Source: DASVEE01 sp036399695 (GTDB taxonomy: Bacteria; Acidobacteriota; Thermoanaerobaculia; Gp7-AA8). Taken from it: a stretch of 31,543 nt of DNA. Positions 1-7,671 of the stretch are shown piece after piece (position 1 is the stretch's first letter; every line of letters begins with the position of its first letter). The position numbers and the translations under genes are program-made. The notes beneath the pieces were generated by a model. The model did not search any database. It was not told the origin of the DNA and saw only the letters and a list, made by a program, of their open reading frames with translations. The stretch spans positions 1 through 31,543 of the forward strand of contig DASWMP010000386.1 in assembly GCA_036399695.1 (NCBI GenBank), read 5' to 3'.

Positions 1-53
1 AACCCCGAATCGCCTTTCCACAAGTACGTTCCCCCGCCGGTACCGCTCGCGTG
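1..53. repeat. Left copy of a ~53-bp direct repeat
   Basis: This stretch matches 230-282 almost base for base. The first 22 bases are identical, a 3-base mismatch follows, then 14 identical bases, and a GCTCGCG block follows after a few more changes. The copy may extend beyond the window start. The right copy ends exactly at the stop codon of the glycoside hydrolase gene, so this left copy could mark the end of another gene outside the window. Confidence 0.75.
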
Positions 54-93
54 CTGGGGTCGAGGAGGAGGGCGGACTTTCGGCTGCGGCCTA

Positions 94-228
94 CACGCCG
101 GAGGCGTGACGTAAATTAGCCGGTGGCAAGTGCCGAAGGCACGCCGCCACCGGTATCGGGTGCCAAGCAGAGATGCACCCCGGAGGGGTGCCGGACGATC
201 TGCTAATTTCCGTCACGCCTCCGGCGTG
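94..228. repeat. Cluster of REP-like 3-nt-loop hairpins with 27-bp inverted ends
   Basis: The ends (94-120 and 202-228) are inverted copies matching at 26 of 27 positions. Inside are four compact hairpins with trinucleotide loops: CACGCC-GGA-GGCGTG at 94-108, GTGCC-GAA-GGCAC near 130-142, GCACCCC-GGA-GGGGTGC near 174-190, and CACGCC-TCC-GGCGTG at 214-228. A larger stem, CGGTGGC with GCCACCG, encloses the second hairpin. Such clusters resemble REP/BIME elements, some of which are moved by RAYT transposases. No transposase gene is visible here. Confidence 0.75.
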
Positions 229-229
229 C

Positions 230-282
230 AACCCCGAATCGCCTTTCCACATCCACGTTCCCCCGCCGTCACTGCTCGCGCG
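230..282. repeat. Right copy of the ~53-bp direct repeat
   Basis: This is the second copy of the sequence at 1-53. It lies between the hairpin cluster and the stop codon of the minus-strand glycoside hydrolase gene. It may form part of that gene's 3' untranslated region. Confidence 0.75.
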
Positions 283-2055
283 TCACTTCCCTCCCAGCTC
301 CGCCAGCACGAACACCAGGGGCGCGTGAAAATCGATCGCCGGCTCGGTCATGACGTACTGCTCGAACAGGTCTTCGAACAGCACGTTCTCCGTCGACCAG
401 CGGGCGTTTGGCCCGCTCCGTCCGGGCGAGTTTTTCAGCTCCGTACGGGCCGTGGGGCCGCCGATGATGGCGCCCGGCACCTCGATACCTTCGAGTCTGG
501 TGAGCTGATGATGCGCGTTGTGAGGCCATCGCTGGCCGGCGCCGACGACGAACGAGAGGCCGAACGGGTTGAGGCCGAAGAGCCAGTGGAGGTGGGCCCG
601 GGCGATCTCGACGAGCTCCGGCGAGGGGTTGACGCGGTTGGCAGCGATGGCCGCGGCGGCGGCTCCGAGGATGCGGGCGCTGCTGCCGTTGCCGAGGGTG
701 CGGACGACGACGCCGTAGGCGCCGGCGGGCGTGTCGCGGAGCCGCCACGCTTTCACGAAGGGCTCCAGGAGCTTCGTGAGCTGTGCCTGGAGCTCGCGGC
801 GCTCGAACGAATTGGCGGGGTAGAGGAGTGCCGTTTCGCTGATCGCGAGCGTGCCGAGGTCGGACCAGTCGACGACGGCGAGCTGGCTCGGGCTGATCCG
901 CCGCGCGTAATTGAGGGCATCGCCGCGATAGCGCGAATCGCCGGTAGCGCGGGCGAGCACTGCCGCCGCGAATGCGATGTCGTCGTCGGTCGTGTCTTCC
1001 GCGTAGAACGGATCGTGCGACTGGACGCGGCCACGCTCGCGCGCTCCCGCGTAAGCGCGCAGCGACGCGGCCATGAAGCGCTCGCGGTCCTCGGGCCACA
1101 CGTGCGCCGCGAGCGCGAACACGGCGGCGGCACGGCCGAGGAGATTGCGTCCGGCGCCCGGCTGCATCTTCACGACCGGGCGGTGGATGTAGTCGGCGAG
1201 CGGACGGCGCGTGTCGTCCTCCGGGAGGCGGAAGCGATCGTGATCGGCGGCGGAGCCGACCTGCAGCAGCGGCTCCTCGCGATCGATCATCTTCAGCAGC
1301 CAGTCGACGCCCCAGCGCGTCTGTTCGCGCACCTCGGCGGCGCCGGCGAAGTCATGGTCGCGCAGCGCCAGCAGATCGAGCGCGAGAACGAACGACGTCG
1401 TCCCGGCGAACTTCAGGTAATCGCCCGCGTCGTGCCAGCCGCCTTCAGCGTCGACGATCTCGCCGGAGCTGCTGAAGACGCGCGTGCCGTACGGGACGGC
1501 GATCCCGTCACCGGAGCTGGTCGTCGGGTTGTCGTCGACCACCGACGAGTAGAGATGACAGGCACCGTGCATCGACGTGGCGACGTTCGTCGGCCCGCAG
1601 CGCTGCACCGCCAGGAAGCGCATGAGCAGCGGCACGACGCCGTCGTACGGATCCGTGGTGATGTGGATCGGACCGGAGCGGGAGCCGTCCTCGAGGACGA
1701 CGAGATAGCTGCCCTGCGGCAGCGAGGAGAGGTCGAGGCGTTCCGCGGTGAGCCGGTCGCCCGTCCGGGCCACCTCGTCGACCACGCGGGGCCCTGCGAC
1801 GCCGCTGGTGACGTTGCAGCGGGTGAGCGCATCGACGATCCGGTACCGCGGCGCCGGAAGGCCATTGCTCACGACGATGGCGTAGCGGCTAGAACCGGGC
1901 ACGTAGCCGAGCTGATCGAAGCGGACGGCGTAGCGTTCCGTGGAAGGGACAGCCGGCAGGGCAGGGCAGGGGTGACTGGTGGCGCGGCGTCGCGATTGAG
2001 CCGTGACAACCAGGGAAGGGAGCAGAACTGCAATGAGGAGGAGTCTCCGGAGCAT
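283..2055 (-). CDS. Secreted glycoside hydrolase family 9 (endoglucanase-like)
   Basis: The predicted 590-aa product starts with a signal peptide (MLRRLLLIAVLLPSLVVTAQ). Residues about 40-135 look like the N-terminal Ig-like domain (CelD_N type) that often precedes GH9 catalytic domains. The catalytic domain follows. GGWHDAGDYLKF (206-216) carries the DAGD motif, whose aspartates D209 and D212 correspond to the GH9 base. HWLFGLNPFGLSFVVGAG and the PHNAHH histidine cluster (511-516) form the conserved substrate region, and TEPAIDFHAPLV (570-581) holds the likely acid E571. GH9 enzymes mostly cut beta-1,4-glucans by an inverting mechanism; the actual substrate cannot be told here. The ATG at 2055 was chosen because it opens the signal peptide. 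There is no clear Shine-Dalgarno site. It appears monocistronic. Confidence 0.9.
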   Translation of the reverse strand: MLRRLLLIAVLLPSLVVTAQSRRRATSHPCPALPAVPSTERYAVRFDQLGYVPGSSRYAIVVSNGLPAPRYRIVDALTRCNVTSGVAGPRVVDEVARTGDRLTAERLDLSSLPQGSYLVVLEDGSRSGPIHITTDPYDGVVPLLMRFLAVQRCGPTNVATSMHGACHLYSSVVDDNPTTSSGDGIAVPYGTRVFSSSGEIVDAEGGWHDAGDYLKFAGTTSFVLALDLLALRDHDFAGAAEVREQTRWGVDWLLKMIDREEPLLQVGSAADHDRFRLPEDDTRRPLADYIHRPVVKMQPGAGRNLLGRAAAVFALAAHVWPEDRERFMAASLRAYAGARERGRVQSHDPFYAEDTTDDDIAFAAAVLARATGDSRYRGDALNYARRISPSQLAVVDWSDLGTLAISETALLYPANSFERRELQAQLTKLLEPFVKAWRLRDTPAGAYGVVVRTLGNGSSARILGAAAAAIAANRVNPSPELVEIARAHLHWLFGLNPFGLSFVVGAGQRWPHNAHHQLTRLEGIEVPGAIIGGPTARTELKNSPGRSGPNARWSTENVLFEDLFEQYVMTEPAIDFHAPLVFVLAELGGK

Positions 2056-2112
2056 GGTTGCTACTGTGTGCGGGGGATGTACCAGTTCAGCGTGCTGCCG
2101 CGCGCGATCGCG

Positions 2113-2132
2113 CTGACAGACAAGAGTGTCTG
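2113..2132. repeat. Solo hairpin of the GACAGACA repeat family
   Basis: A perfect 8-bp stem GACAGACA/TGTCTGTC encloses the loop AGAG. The same hairpin occurs twice, inverted, at 17127-17214, and the flanking bases (TCCCACAT here, TCCTACAT there) also match. This looks like half of that element. The rest of the 2056-2263 gap holds a 9-bp direct repeat CGGATAACC (2181-2189 and 2202-2210) 21 bp apart. I recognise no promoter there. Confidence 0.7.
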
Positions 2133-2263
2133 TCCCACATCGGGTGACGGTGTGTGGCCGGTTCTCCGAAGCAGCCCCCACGGATAACCAGCAACGGGCA
2201 ACGGATAACCCTCTCGACTCTCGTGGCACTGGCATTGCTGAGCTACACGGCTGGAGGTATGCC

Positions 2264-2431
2264 GTGAACTGGTTCAATCTCTCGTTTATCGGTTGGGTGA
2301 TCCTGATCATCGCCCTGGCCATTGCCGCGTACATGTTGAAAGCGCCCCCGGTATGGATTGGAATCGGTGCGCTCGCGCTGTTGGGCGTCGGCATCATCGT
2401 CTCCGTCAGTCACTCGAAGCCACGGATCTGA
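2264..2431 (+). CDS. Small two-span membrane protein, 55 aa, unknown function
   Basis: A GTG start at 2264 has GGAGG (2253-2257) 6 nt upstream, an optimal Shine-Dalgarno arrangement, which decides the start over the longer open frame. The product begins MNWFNLSFIGWVILIIALAI and has two hydrophobic spans, about residues 6-24 and 31-48, joined by the short loop KAPPVW, with a basic tail ending SKPRI. Two spans and tiny size resemble stress-associated small inner-membrane proteins such as YtxH or DUF-type proteins, but I do not recognise the family. A rho-independent terminator follows 17 bases after the stop codon, which supports it as a real stand-alone gene. Confidence 0.7.
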   Translation: MNWFNLSFIGWVILIIALAIAAYMLKAPPVWIGIGALALLGVGIIVSVSHSKPRI

Positions 2432-2448
2432 CCGACCGGTCGGAAAAG

Positions 2449-2476
2449 AAAAAAGCCGGCTTGCGCCGGCTTTTTT
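2449..2476. terminator. Bidirectional rho-independent terminator
   Basis: GCCGGC stems around a TTGC loop are flanked by six A on the left and six T on the right, so the structure works in both directions. It sits between the small plus-strand gene and the convergent minus-strand secreted protein gene. A perfect 12-bp palindrome, CCGACCGGTCGG (2432-2443), lies directly between the plus-strand stop codon and this terminator. Confidence 0.9.
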
Positions 2477-2495
2477 CGTTCGATGAGCGAAGGAG

Positions 2496-3536
2496 TTACT
2501 CGGAGGTGACCATCCGGCGGAGCGCCTCGACGGCGGCGTCGGCGGTGCCGGTCGCGTCGATGGGGATCGAACGGACGTCGGACCAGCCGTTGGCTTCCGG
2601 GAGGTAGGCGAGGTACTTGACCGAGGTGTCGTCCTTGAAGAAGAGGACCATCCGGTTGCCCGAGCCGCCGATCGCGCCGATCTGGCTGTTCGCTTCAGCG
2701 CGGAAGCGGGGAGCGCCGAACGACTGGCCCTTCACGCCGAGCGGGATGCGAACGCGCGACTCGACGTACGGCTTGAAGGGGCGCAGCGTGACACGGTTGA
2801 AGTTCTTCTCGGCGGTGTTGCCGAAGACGATGTCGACGCTCTCGTGGTCGGTCGACTCGAAGATCGCCGGGTGGCGAAGGATCTCGTGGTTGAAGTCGGA
2901 GTGCTGCCCCTCGGGCTTCTTGGCGAACTCGAGGAAGTGCGAGAGATCGTATTCGGCGGTGTTGATGATCGTGCCGTCTTCGATCGTGAGCATCGCGTAG
3001 CGCGCCAGCTCTTCCTCGCCGCCGCGGTCTTCCCACCAGGTGGCGTGGATGTTGACCTCGGGGAACGAGTGCTCGACGTTGTCGCTGTCGCGATAGAACG
3101 ACTTGCGGGTGATGCCGATGCGGAAGTTCGTGCGCCAGACGGAGCTGACGTTGCCGAAGTCCTTCGCGTCCGTCCACTTGCCGTTGGCCGACATCGACGC
3201 GACCATCAGGTTGCTCACGCGGCCCGTGGTGGTGTGCTTCCAGAAGACGAAGAGCGTCTTCGAAGCGGAGTCGTAGGCCAGGGCGGGGTTCGTGTGCACG
3301 CCGGCGATGTTGCTGCTGCCGGGGATGATCGTGCGGGTCACGGTGTCACCCTCGCGCGTCGTGAGCGTCAGGTAGCGGGTGGAAGCCGTGGAGACTTCCG
3401 GGTGATGCGCGGCCCATTCGCCCTGAACCGAATGCAGCGTGCCCGCGGGGGTGAGCAGGATGTCCCGATCCAGGTCTTCCGCGAAAGCGGCGACCGGCAT
3501 CAGGACGAGAACGAGTACAAGTAGCAGTTTTTTCAT
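2496..3536 (-). CDS. Secreted protein of unknown function (possible beta-propeller)
   Basis: The predicted 346-aa product has a clear signal peptide, MKKLLLVLVLVLMPVAAFA, with likely cleavage before EDLD. The mature part is rich in beta-strand-like, aromatic segments such as NPALAYDSASKTLFVFWKH and VNIHATWWEDRGGEEE, spaced in a way that suggests a sialidase-like or propeller fold. No catalytic signature is recognisable, so no enzyme activity is proposed. It is the last gene of a three-gene operon: only 4 nt separate its ATG from the stop codon of the TPR gene, with no strong Shine-Dalgarno site, so translation is probably coupled. The terminator at 2449-2476 ends the operon. It could be a secreted signal, a periplasmic sensor or a structural protein. 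Confidence 0.7.
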   Translation of the reverse strand: MKKLLLVLVLVLMPVAAFAEDLDRDILLTPAGTLHSVQGEWAAHHPEVSTASTRYLTLTTREGDTVTRTIIPGSSNIAGVHTNPALAYDSASKTLFVFWKHTTTGRVSNLMVASMSANGKWTDAKDFGNVSSVWRTNFRIGITRKSFYRDSDNVEHSFPEVNIHATWWEDRGGEEELARYAMLTIEDGTIINTAEYDLSHFLEFAKKPEGQHSDFNHEILRHPAIFESTDHESVDIVFGNTAEKNFNRVTLRPFKPYVESRVRIPLGVKGQSFGAPRFRAEANSQIGAIGGSGNRMVLFFKDDTSVKYLAYLPEANGWSDVRSIPIDATGTADAAVEALRRMVTSE

Positions 3537-3540
3537 GATT

Positions 3541-4419
3541 TCAGAGCTTCAGGTTGACCATGCCACGAAGGTCGATCGCGAAGAGGAGGCTCTTCAGGTT
3601 CCGGAACTGCGGGTAGAACTTGCACAGCTCGTCGAAGTGATGCTCGGCCGCTTCGGTGTCGCCCGATTTGTACGCCGCTTCGCCGAGAAGGTAATGCGCG
3701 TTGCGCACCTGACGGGCTTCGGCCGCGAGCTCGAGACCGATGTTGCCGTAGTAGCGCGCCCGCTCGTAGTCCTCGAGGTCGAGGTACCCGTAGCAGAGAT
3801 CGATGTAGGCATCGGCGAGAGTGGTCGGGGCCTGCACTTTGTCGATGACGCTGTGCAGGAGGAACAGCCCGGCTTCGGTCTCGCCGACGAGCAGCTTGTT
3901 GTAGCCGAGGTTCTGGACGATGGCGTTCTGGACGAACGTGCGCTCGTCGTTGTCGGCCACCGTGCCGACCAGCTCGAGCGCCTGCTCGAGACAGTCGATC
4001 GCTTTGTCGAACTGCGAATCGGTCTCGTAGATGATGCCGAGATCGTTCAGCGCGCCGACTTTCCAGCTCGACTCGTTCGCCTCGATGGCGATGTTGAGGG
4101 CGAGCTGGCCGTAGAAGATGCCACGCTTGCTGTCGCTCTGGAGGCGGTGCTTGAACATCAGCGCGTACGCCGCCATGAAGGCGTGGTGCAGGTTGCGGCG
4201 GCGCATCAGGATCGTCGGCAGCGCGTGCACTTCGGCGCCGTCACGGCCCATCGCGATCATCGCGTCGGCCTTGTTGATCGTGATCAGCTCGCGCGTCTCT
4301 TCGTCGGACGCGAGCAGCGACGCTTCGTCATACAGCGCGAGCGCCTCGTCGTACTCTTCCGCGCGAACTTTCGCCAGCGCCGCTTTACGGAGCTCTTCGG
4401 CTTTCAGTGTCTCAGGCAT
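3541..4419 (-). CDS. TPR-repeat protein
   Basis: The product is 292 aa, cytoplasmic (no signal peptide or membrane span) and mostly helical. Tetratricopeptide-like units with A/Y/A spacing are visible, for example EYDEALALYDEASLLA (near residues 22-37), QFDKAIDCLEQALELV and DYERARYYGNIGLELAAEA, and near the C-terminus SGDTEAAEHHFDELCKFYP. TPR arrays bind peptides or partner proteins. The ATG at 4419 was preferred to one at 4458. It overlaps the stop codon of the upstream XRE gene (ATGCCTGA, 8 nt), follows a G-rich GGGGGGAAG stretch and avoids a long overlap. Its position between a DNA-binding regulator and a secreted protein suggests a sensing or adaptor role; this is inference. Confidence 0.8.
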   Translation of the reverse strand: MPETLKAEELRKAALAKVRAEEYDEALALYDEASLLASDEETRELITINKADAMIAMGRDGAEVHALPTILMRRRNLHHAFMAAYALMFKHRLQSDSKRGIFYGQLALNIAIEANESSWKVGALNDLGIIYETDSQFDKAIDCLEQALELVGTVADNDERTFVQNAIVQNLGYNKLLVGETEAGLFLLHSVIDKVQAPTTLADAYIDLCYGYLDLEDYERARYYGNIGLELAAEARQVRNAHYLLGEAAYKSGDTEAAEHHFDELCKFYPQFRNLKSLLFAIDLRGMVNLKL

Positions 4420-4780
4420 CTTCCCCCCCGCTCTCTCCCCCGTCTTCGTCCCAGGCATCCGATTCCATTTCCTGCCGCCGTTTGAATTCGATGAAGCTTT
4501 CGACTTCCTTCTGGGCGGCAGGACTCAGCGACTTGTACTTCTCGAACACGTTGTTCGAACGCGTGTTCTCGTCGAAGAAGTCACCGATGCTCAGATCGAA
4601 AGTCTGAAGAATCTTCAGGAGTGTATCCAGACCGACCTTGTACTCTCCCTGTTCCATCCGGGAGAGATCGGACTGATGAATCCCGATCTTTTCCGCAAGC
4701 TCTACCTGGGTCAGCTTTCGCTGCCTCCGGAGCTGGCGGATCTTGCGTCCGACGAGTTCGAGTTGTGCGGGCCTGTTCAT
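4412..4780 (-). CDS. XRE-family transcriptional regulator
   Basis: The 122-aa protein has a Cro/C1-type helix-turn-helix at about residues 9-65. Its core is GRKIRQLRRQRKLTQVELAE followed by KIGIHQSDLSRMEQGEYKVG; TQVELAEKIG and QSDLSRMEQG correspond to the two DNA-contact helices. A C-terminal tail, SLSPAAQKEVESFIEFKRR, resembles the short helical segment found in DUF2281-type and addiction-related proteins; this is a loose likeness. The last residues are acidic. A TTG at 4813 could extend the frame by 11 residues, but the ATG at 4780 gives a normal N-terminus. It is first gene of the XRE-TPR-secreted operon and diverges from the export permease across 54 bp that hold candidate operators, so autoregulation and control of the permease are plausible. 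Confidence 0.85.
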   Translation of the reverse strand: MNRPAQLELVGRKIRQLRRQRKLTQVELAEKIGIHQSDLSRMEQGEYKVGLDTLLKILQTFDLSIGDFFDENTRSNNVFEKYKSLSPAAQKEVESFIEFKRRQEMESDAWDEDGGESGGEDA

Positions 4781-4803
4781 GCGCGTTTCGTTGACTTTTA
4801 TGC

Positions 4804-4835
4804 TATTGAACAATAAAGTCGGCGAACTTTCAATA
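4804..4835. promoter_or_regulatory. Candidate operator dyads between divergent XRE and permease genes
   Basis: TATTGAA (4804-4810) and TTCAATA (4829-4835) form a perfect 7-bp inverted repeat 18 bp apart. A second dyad, AAAGT-N6-ACTTT (4815-4830), is nested inside. The region is noticeably A+T rich against its surroundings and touches the permease ATG. XRE regulators commonly bind such dyads near their own promoter; occupancy by this regulator is inferred. Confidence 0.45.
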
Positions 4836-5641
4836 TGCAGGCAGCCACATCAAGTGTCAAGCCTGGAAGGCCTGCTGCCGCAACCTCCAGGGATCTGCAC
4901 CTTCTCCGCGAGCTCATCAGACGAGATTTCAACGCACGGTTTACCGGCTCGGCGCTTGGTTTGGCGTGGGCCGTTCTCCAGCCGTTGAGTCTCGTCATCC
5001 TTTATTGGTTCGTGTTCACCCTCATGATACCCGCCCGGACACCCGCCGGAGCAGGAAACGGTTACATTTATTTTCTGATCGCCGGACTCGTCCCCTGGCT
5101 CGGCTTCCACGAAGGGCTGCTGCGGGCGACCACCTCGATCGTCGACAACTCCTCCATTGTGAGGCGCTTACCCCTCCGGAGCGAGCTCCTGGTCGTCACC
5201 CCGAACATCTCGGCGCTCATTTTCGAGTGCATCGGCCTGGCGATCTTCCTTTCTTTTCTTCTCGCCCGCGGGACCCTGCCGCGGATGATCTGGATCCTGC
5301 CCTTCGCTCTCGCCGCGCAACTGCTGCTGCAGCTCGGCATCAGCTTTTTCCTGGCAGCGATGTACGTCTTCTTTCGCGATCTGACACAGATCCTCGGCTT
5401 CGTTCTCTCTATCCTTTTCTATTTGAGTCCCATCCTCTACCCGGTCGGCGGACGTTTCGAGAAGTTCTTTTTCTGGAATCCGCTGACGGCGGTGCTCGGT
5501 TTGTTCCGCAGCGCTTTGCTGGCCTCACCGTTACCTGAGGCCGGGTCGATCGTCTTCCTTTTGGTCGTCGCGTCGGGAGTCTTCGTCGCAGGACTGCTCT
5601 TTTTTCGCCGAGCCCAGCCGACGCTGGTCGATCTCATCTGA
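4835..5641 (+). CDS. wzm: ABC-2 type polysaccharide export permease (Wzm-like)
   Basis: This 268-aa integral membrane protein shows the pattern of O-antigen and capsule export permeases of the Wzm/KpsM/TagG group. The cytoplasmic N-terminus (LLRELIRRDFNARFTGSALG) leads into the first span with the family signature LGLAWAVLQPLSLVILYW. About six hydrophobic spans follow, including FFLAAMYVFFRDLTQILGFV and LSILFYLSPILYPVG, the typical conserved segment before the last spans. It would pass lipid-linked glycan across the inner membrane with a Wzt ATPase. The likely partner lies 9 kb downstream (14843-16069), not adjacent as usual. No Shine-Dalgarno site precedes the ATG. The next gene starts 16 nt after the stop, so they are probably co-transcribed. 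Confidence 0.85.
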   Translation: MQAATSSVKPGRPAAATSRDLHLLRELIRRDFNARFTGSALGLAWAVLQPLSLVILYWFVFTLMIPARTPAGAGNGYIYFLIAGLVPWLGFHEGLLRATTSIVDNSSIVRRLPLRSELLVVTPNISALIFECIGLAIFLSFLLARGTLPRMIWILPFALAAQLLLQLGISFFLAAMYVFFRDLTQILGFVLSILFYLSPILYPVGGRFEKFFFWNPLTAVLGLFRSALLASPLPEAGSIVFLLVVASGVFVAGLLFFRRAQPTLVDLI

Positions 5642-5657
5642 GTCACAGGAGAAATAC

Positions 5658-7418
5658 ATGTCTCTTCGTAAGGTTCTTGCCGCGAGCCTCGTGCTGACGG
5701 CCATTTCGACGCCGTTTGCCTTCGCGCAGACGCCGGCGGCGAACGCTTCGCAGCCGCAGGCCACGCCCGCCCAGAGCGGCGATGCCGCCACCATCGACGG
5801 CGGTACACCGCGCTTCATCCGCCCCGAGACTCCCGAGCAGCGCCAGAAGCGCCTCGGCACGGTCGAGGATCCGGGCCTCGAGCCGAACCCCGAGACGGTC
5901 TACGTCCGCTACGGGAAGGAATTCGGCATCCACCGCTTCGAGAAGGTCCTGGCGAAGTACGAGGGACAGCCCGAGGGCTGGGTGCGCCCGTTCGCGTTCG
6001 TGAACATCAGCGCCGAGATCTACCAGGAAAACGAAAAGTACGTCTGGGTGTGGCTGCCGATCCTCGAGAAGAAGGAGAAGAAGCCCTCCTCGCCTGACAA
6101 CCCGATCCGCACGTACGACAAGTACGAGCAGGCGGCGATCGATTACTACAAGAACTACCGTAGCGAGTTCACGGTGCTCGACCCGCAGACGTCGAACGTG
6201 AAGGTCCGCTTCGAGCCGTCGTCCAACGGCCTGCCGAACTCCGGCTCGTTCCGCAACGGCCTGGCCGTCGGCGATATGAATGAAGATGGTCATGCCGACA
6301 TCGTCCTCCCGCCCGAGCGCGGGGCCGGTGCACCCCCGTCGATCTACCTCGGCGACGGCAACGGCAACTGGAAGTACTGGGACATCGGCTTCCCGAACGC
6401 TTTCAACTACGGCGCCGTCGTCCTCGGCGACTTCAATAAAGACAAGCACCTCGACATGGCCTTCGCCATCCACCTGACCGGCATCGGCGTCTTCCTCGGC
6501 GACGGGCAGGGACACTTCACCGAGGCGAGCGAAGGGCTGCCGACGGACTTCCCGACCCGGCGCATCGTGGCCACCGACGTCGATCGCGACGGCTGGACCG
6601 ATCTCGTGGCCATCAGCGAAGGGCCGGTCTCGCGCGGACAGGACACCAGCACCAAGACCGCGAGCTCTTCCATCCGCGCGTACATGAACCGCGGCAAAGG
6701 AAAGAAGTGGGAAGGGCTGGACATCGTCGGCGCCGAGAAGAAGGTGGCGGGTGACTGGCTGGGCTTCGGAAACTTCAACGGCGACAAGTACCCCGACTTC
6801 TTCGGCGCCAACATCTACTTCGGCAGCTCCGACTCGCTTTATATGAGCCAGACCGCCACGCGATGGGTGCCGTTCGGCTCCGGGACGCTCGTGCCCTGGG
6901 TGTCGTACTTCTTCTCGAGCGAGGCCGGCCGCTTCAACAAGGCCAGCAAGCTGGACGACCTGATCGTGGCCCACTACCGTTCGTGGCCTTCGTCCGTCGA
7001 CCCGAGCGTCGTCCCGACGCCGCCGACGAAGAACATCGTCGGTCTCGACCGGATCACGTTCGGCAAGGAGCCGAAGCGCACGCCGATCGCACGGTGGGAA
7101 GGCCGCCGTCCGGTGTGGGGACTCGGCCAGGGAGACTTCGACGGAGACGGCAACCTGGACCTGGTGTACACCCGCTGGGAACCGCGCGAGCTGGTGCTGA
7201 TGCTGGGCGATGGGGCCGGAAACTTCAAGAAGGCGACGCTGGACGGTGTTACCCTGCCGATGACGCTGAACTACGACCTGACGGTCGCGGATGTGAACGG
7301 CGACAAGCGTCCGGACGTGGTGGTGATGTTCGAATCTGATGAAAAGACTGCATTCGAGTCGAAAAACGGATCGGTGCAGGTGTATTTGAATCGTGGAGTC
7401 ATCGCTGAGAGGCAGTAA
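5658..7418 (+). CDS. Secreted VCBS/FG-GAP repeat protein
   Basis: The predicted 586-aa product has a signal peptide (MSLRKVLAASLVLTAISTPF, cleavage near AFA-QT). A low-complexity Ala/Pro/Gln stretch and a charged region follow. From residue 200 on there are at least six FG-GAP/VCBS units: GLAVGDMNEDGHADIVL (201-217), VVLGDFNKDKHLDMAF, VATDVDRDGWTDLVAI, LGFGNFNGDKYPDFFG, GLGQGDFDGDGNLDLVYT and LTVADVNGDKRPDVVVM. The D-x-D/N-x-D-G loops bind calcium in this family, and the units build an integrin-like beta-propeller used for adhesion or glycan contact. An AGGAG site (5647-5651) sits 6 nt before the ATG. It follows the permease closely. No terminator is seen after the stop codon. Confidence 0.85.
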   Translation: MSLRKVLAASLVLTAISTPFAFAQTPAANASQPQATPAQSGDAATIDGGTPRFIRPETPEQRQKRLGTVEDPGLEPNPETVYVRYGKEFGIHRFEKVLAKYEGQPEGWVRPFAFVNISAEIYQENEKYVWVWLPILEKKEKKPSSPDNPIRTYDKYEQAAIDYYKNYRSEFTVLDPQTSNVKVRFEPSSNGLPNSGSFRNGLAVGDMNEDGHADIVLPPERGAGAPPSIYLGDGNGNWKYWDIGFPNAFNYGAVVLGDFNKDKHLDMAFAIHLTGIGVFLGDGQGHFTEASEGLPTDFPTRRIVATDVDRDGWTDLVAISEGPVSRGQDTSTKTASSSIRAYMNRGKGKKWEGLDIVGAEKKVAGDWLGFGNFNGDKYPDFFGANIYFGSSDSLYMSQTATRWVPFGSGTLVPWVSYFFSSEAGRFNKASKLDDLIVAHYRSWPSSVDPSVVPTPPTKNIVGLDRITFGKEPKRTPIARWEGRRPVWGLGQGDFDGDGNLDLVYTRWEPRELVLMLGDGAGNFKKATLDGVTLPMTLNYDLTVADVNGDKRPDVVVMFESDEKTAFESKNGSVQVYLNRGVIAERQ

Positions 7419-7505
7419 TTCCTTGCGGGGACCCGTGAATGTGGGTATAGTGCAACGATTCCCGACGCCGATATGGTGCAATCGCATAAAAACGCGCTTC
7501 GGGTA

Positions 7506-7534
7506 TTGACTTCACGAATAATTCGCCATACTTT
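7506..7534 (+). promoter_or_regulatory. Sigma-70-like promoter for the 465-aa secreted protein gene
   Basis: TTGACT (7506-7511) and TACTTT (7529-7534) are separated by 17 bp in an A+T-rich stretch, the only such patch in the neighbourhood. Transcription would begin near 7541, leaving a leader of about 130 nt before the ATG at 7672. The remaining 7419-7505 stretch holds only two GTGCAA copies 26 bp apart and no recognisable gene. Confidence 0.6.
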
Positions 7535-7671
7535 TAAGCAGTTCAAGCTGAAAAATTTGCCCGGTTTTGTGCGTGAGGATTACAAAACTTGACTCGGAGG
7601 TGATTGTATCGGGGACTGGGTGAGCAACCTTCGGTTCGTACCTATCAATCTGAAGTGTAGGAGATAAATTG

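Noticed and set aside
130..2187. A 685-codon plus-strand open frame over the GH9 gene
   Set aside because: The minus strand carries the conserved GH9 motifs. The plus-strand translation is Arg/Glu/Asp-rich with no recognisable domain. The same reasoning removes the long minus-strand frames over 5643-7487 and 7645-9174.
2432..2443. Perfect palindrome CCGACCGGTCGG as an operator or attachment site
   Set aside because: It lies between a stop codon and a terminator, and short GC palindromes are expected by chance in such DNA. No second copy was noticed.
4781..4813. TTG start for the XRE regulator
   Set aside because: It would add 11 residues lying over the candidate operator and before the normal start of the HTH domain. 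The ATG at 4780 is the simpler choice, though not proven.
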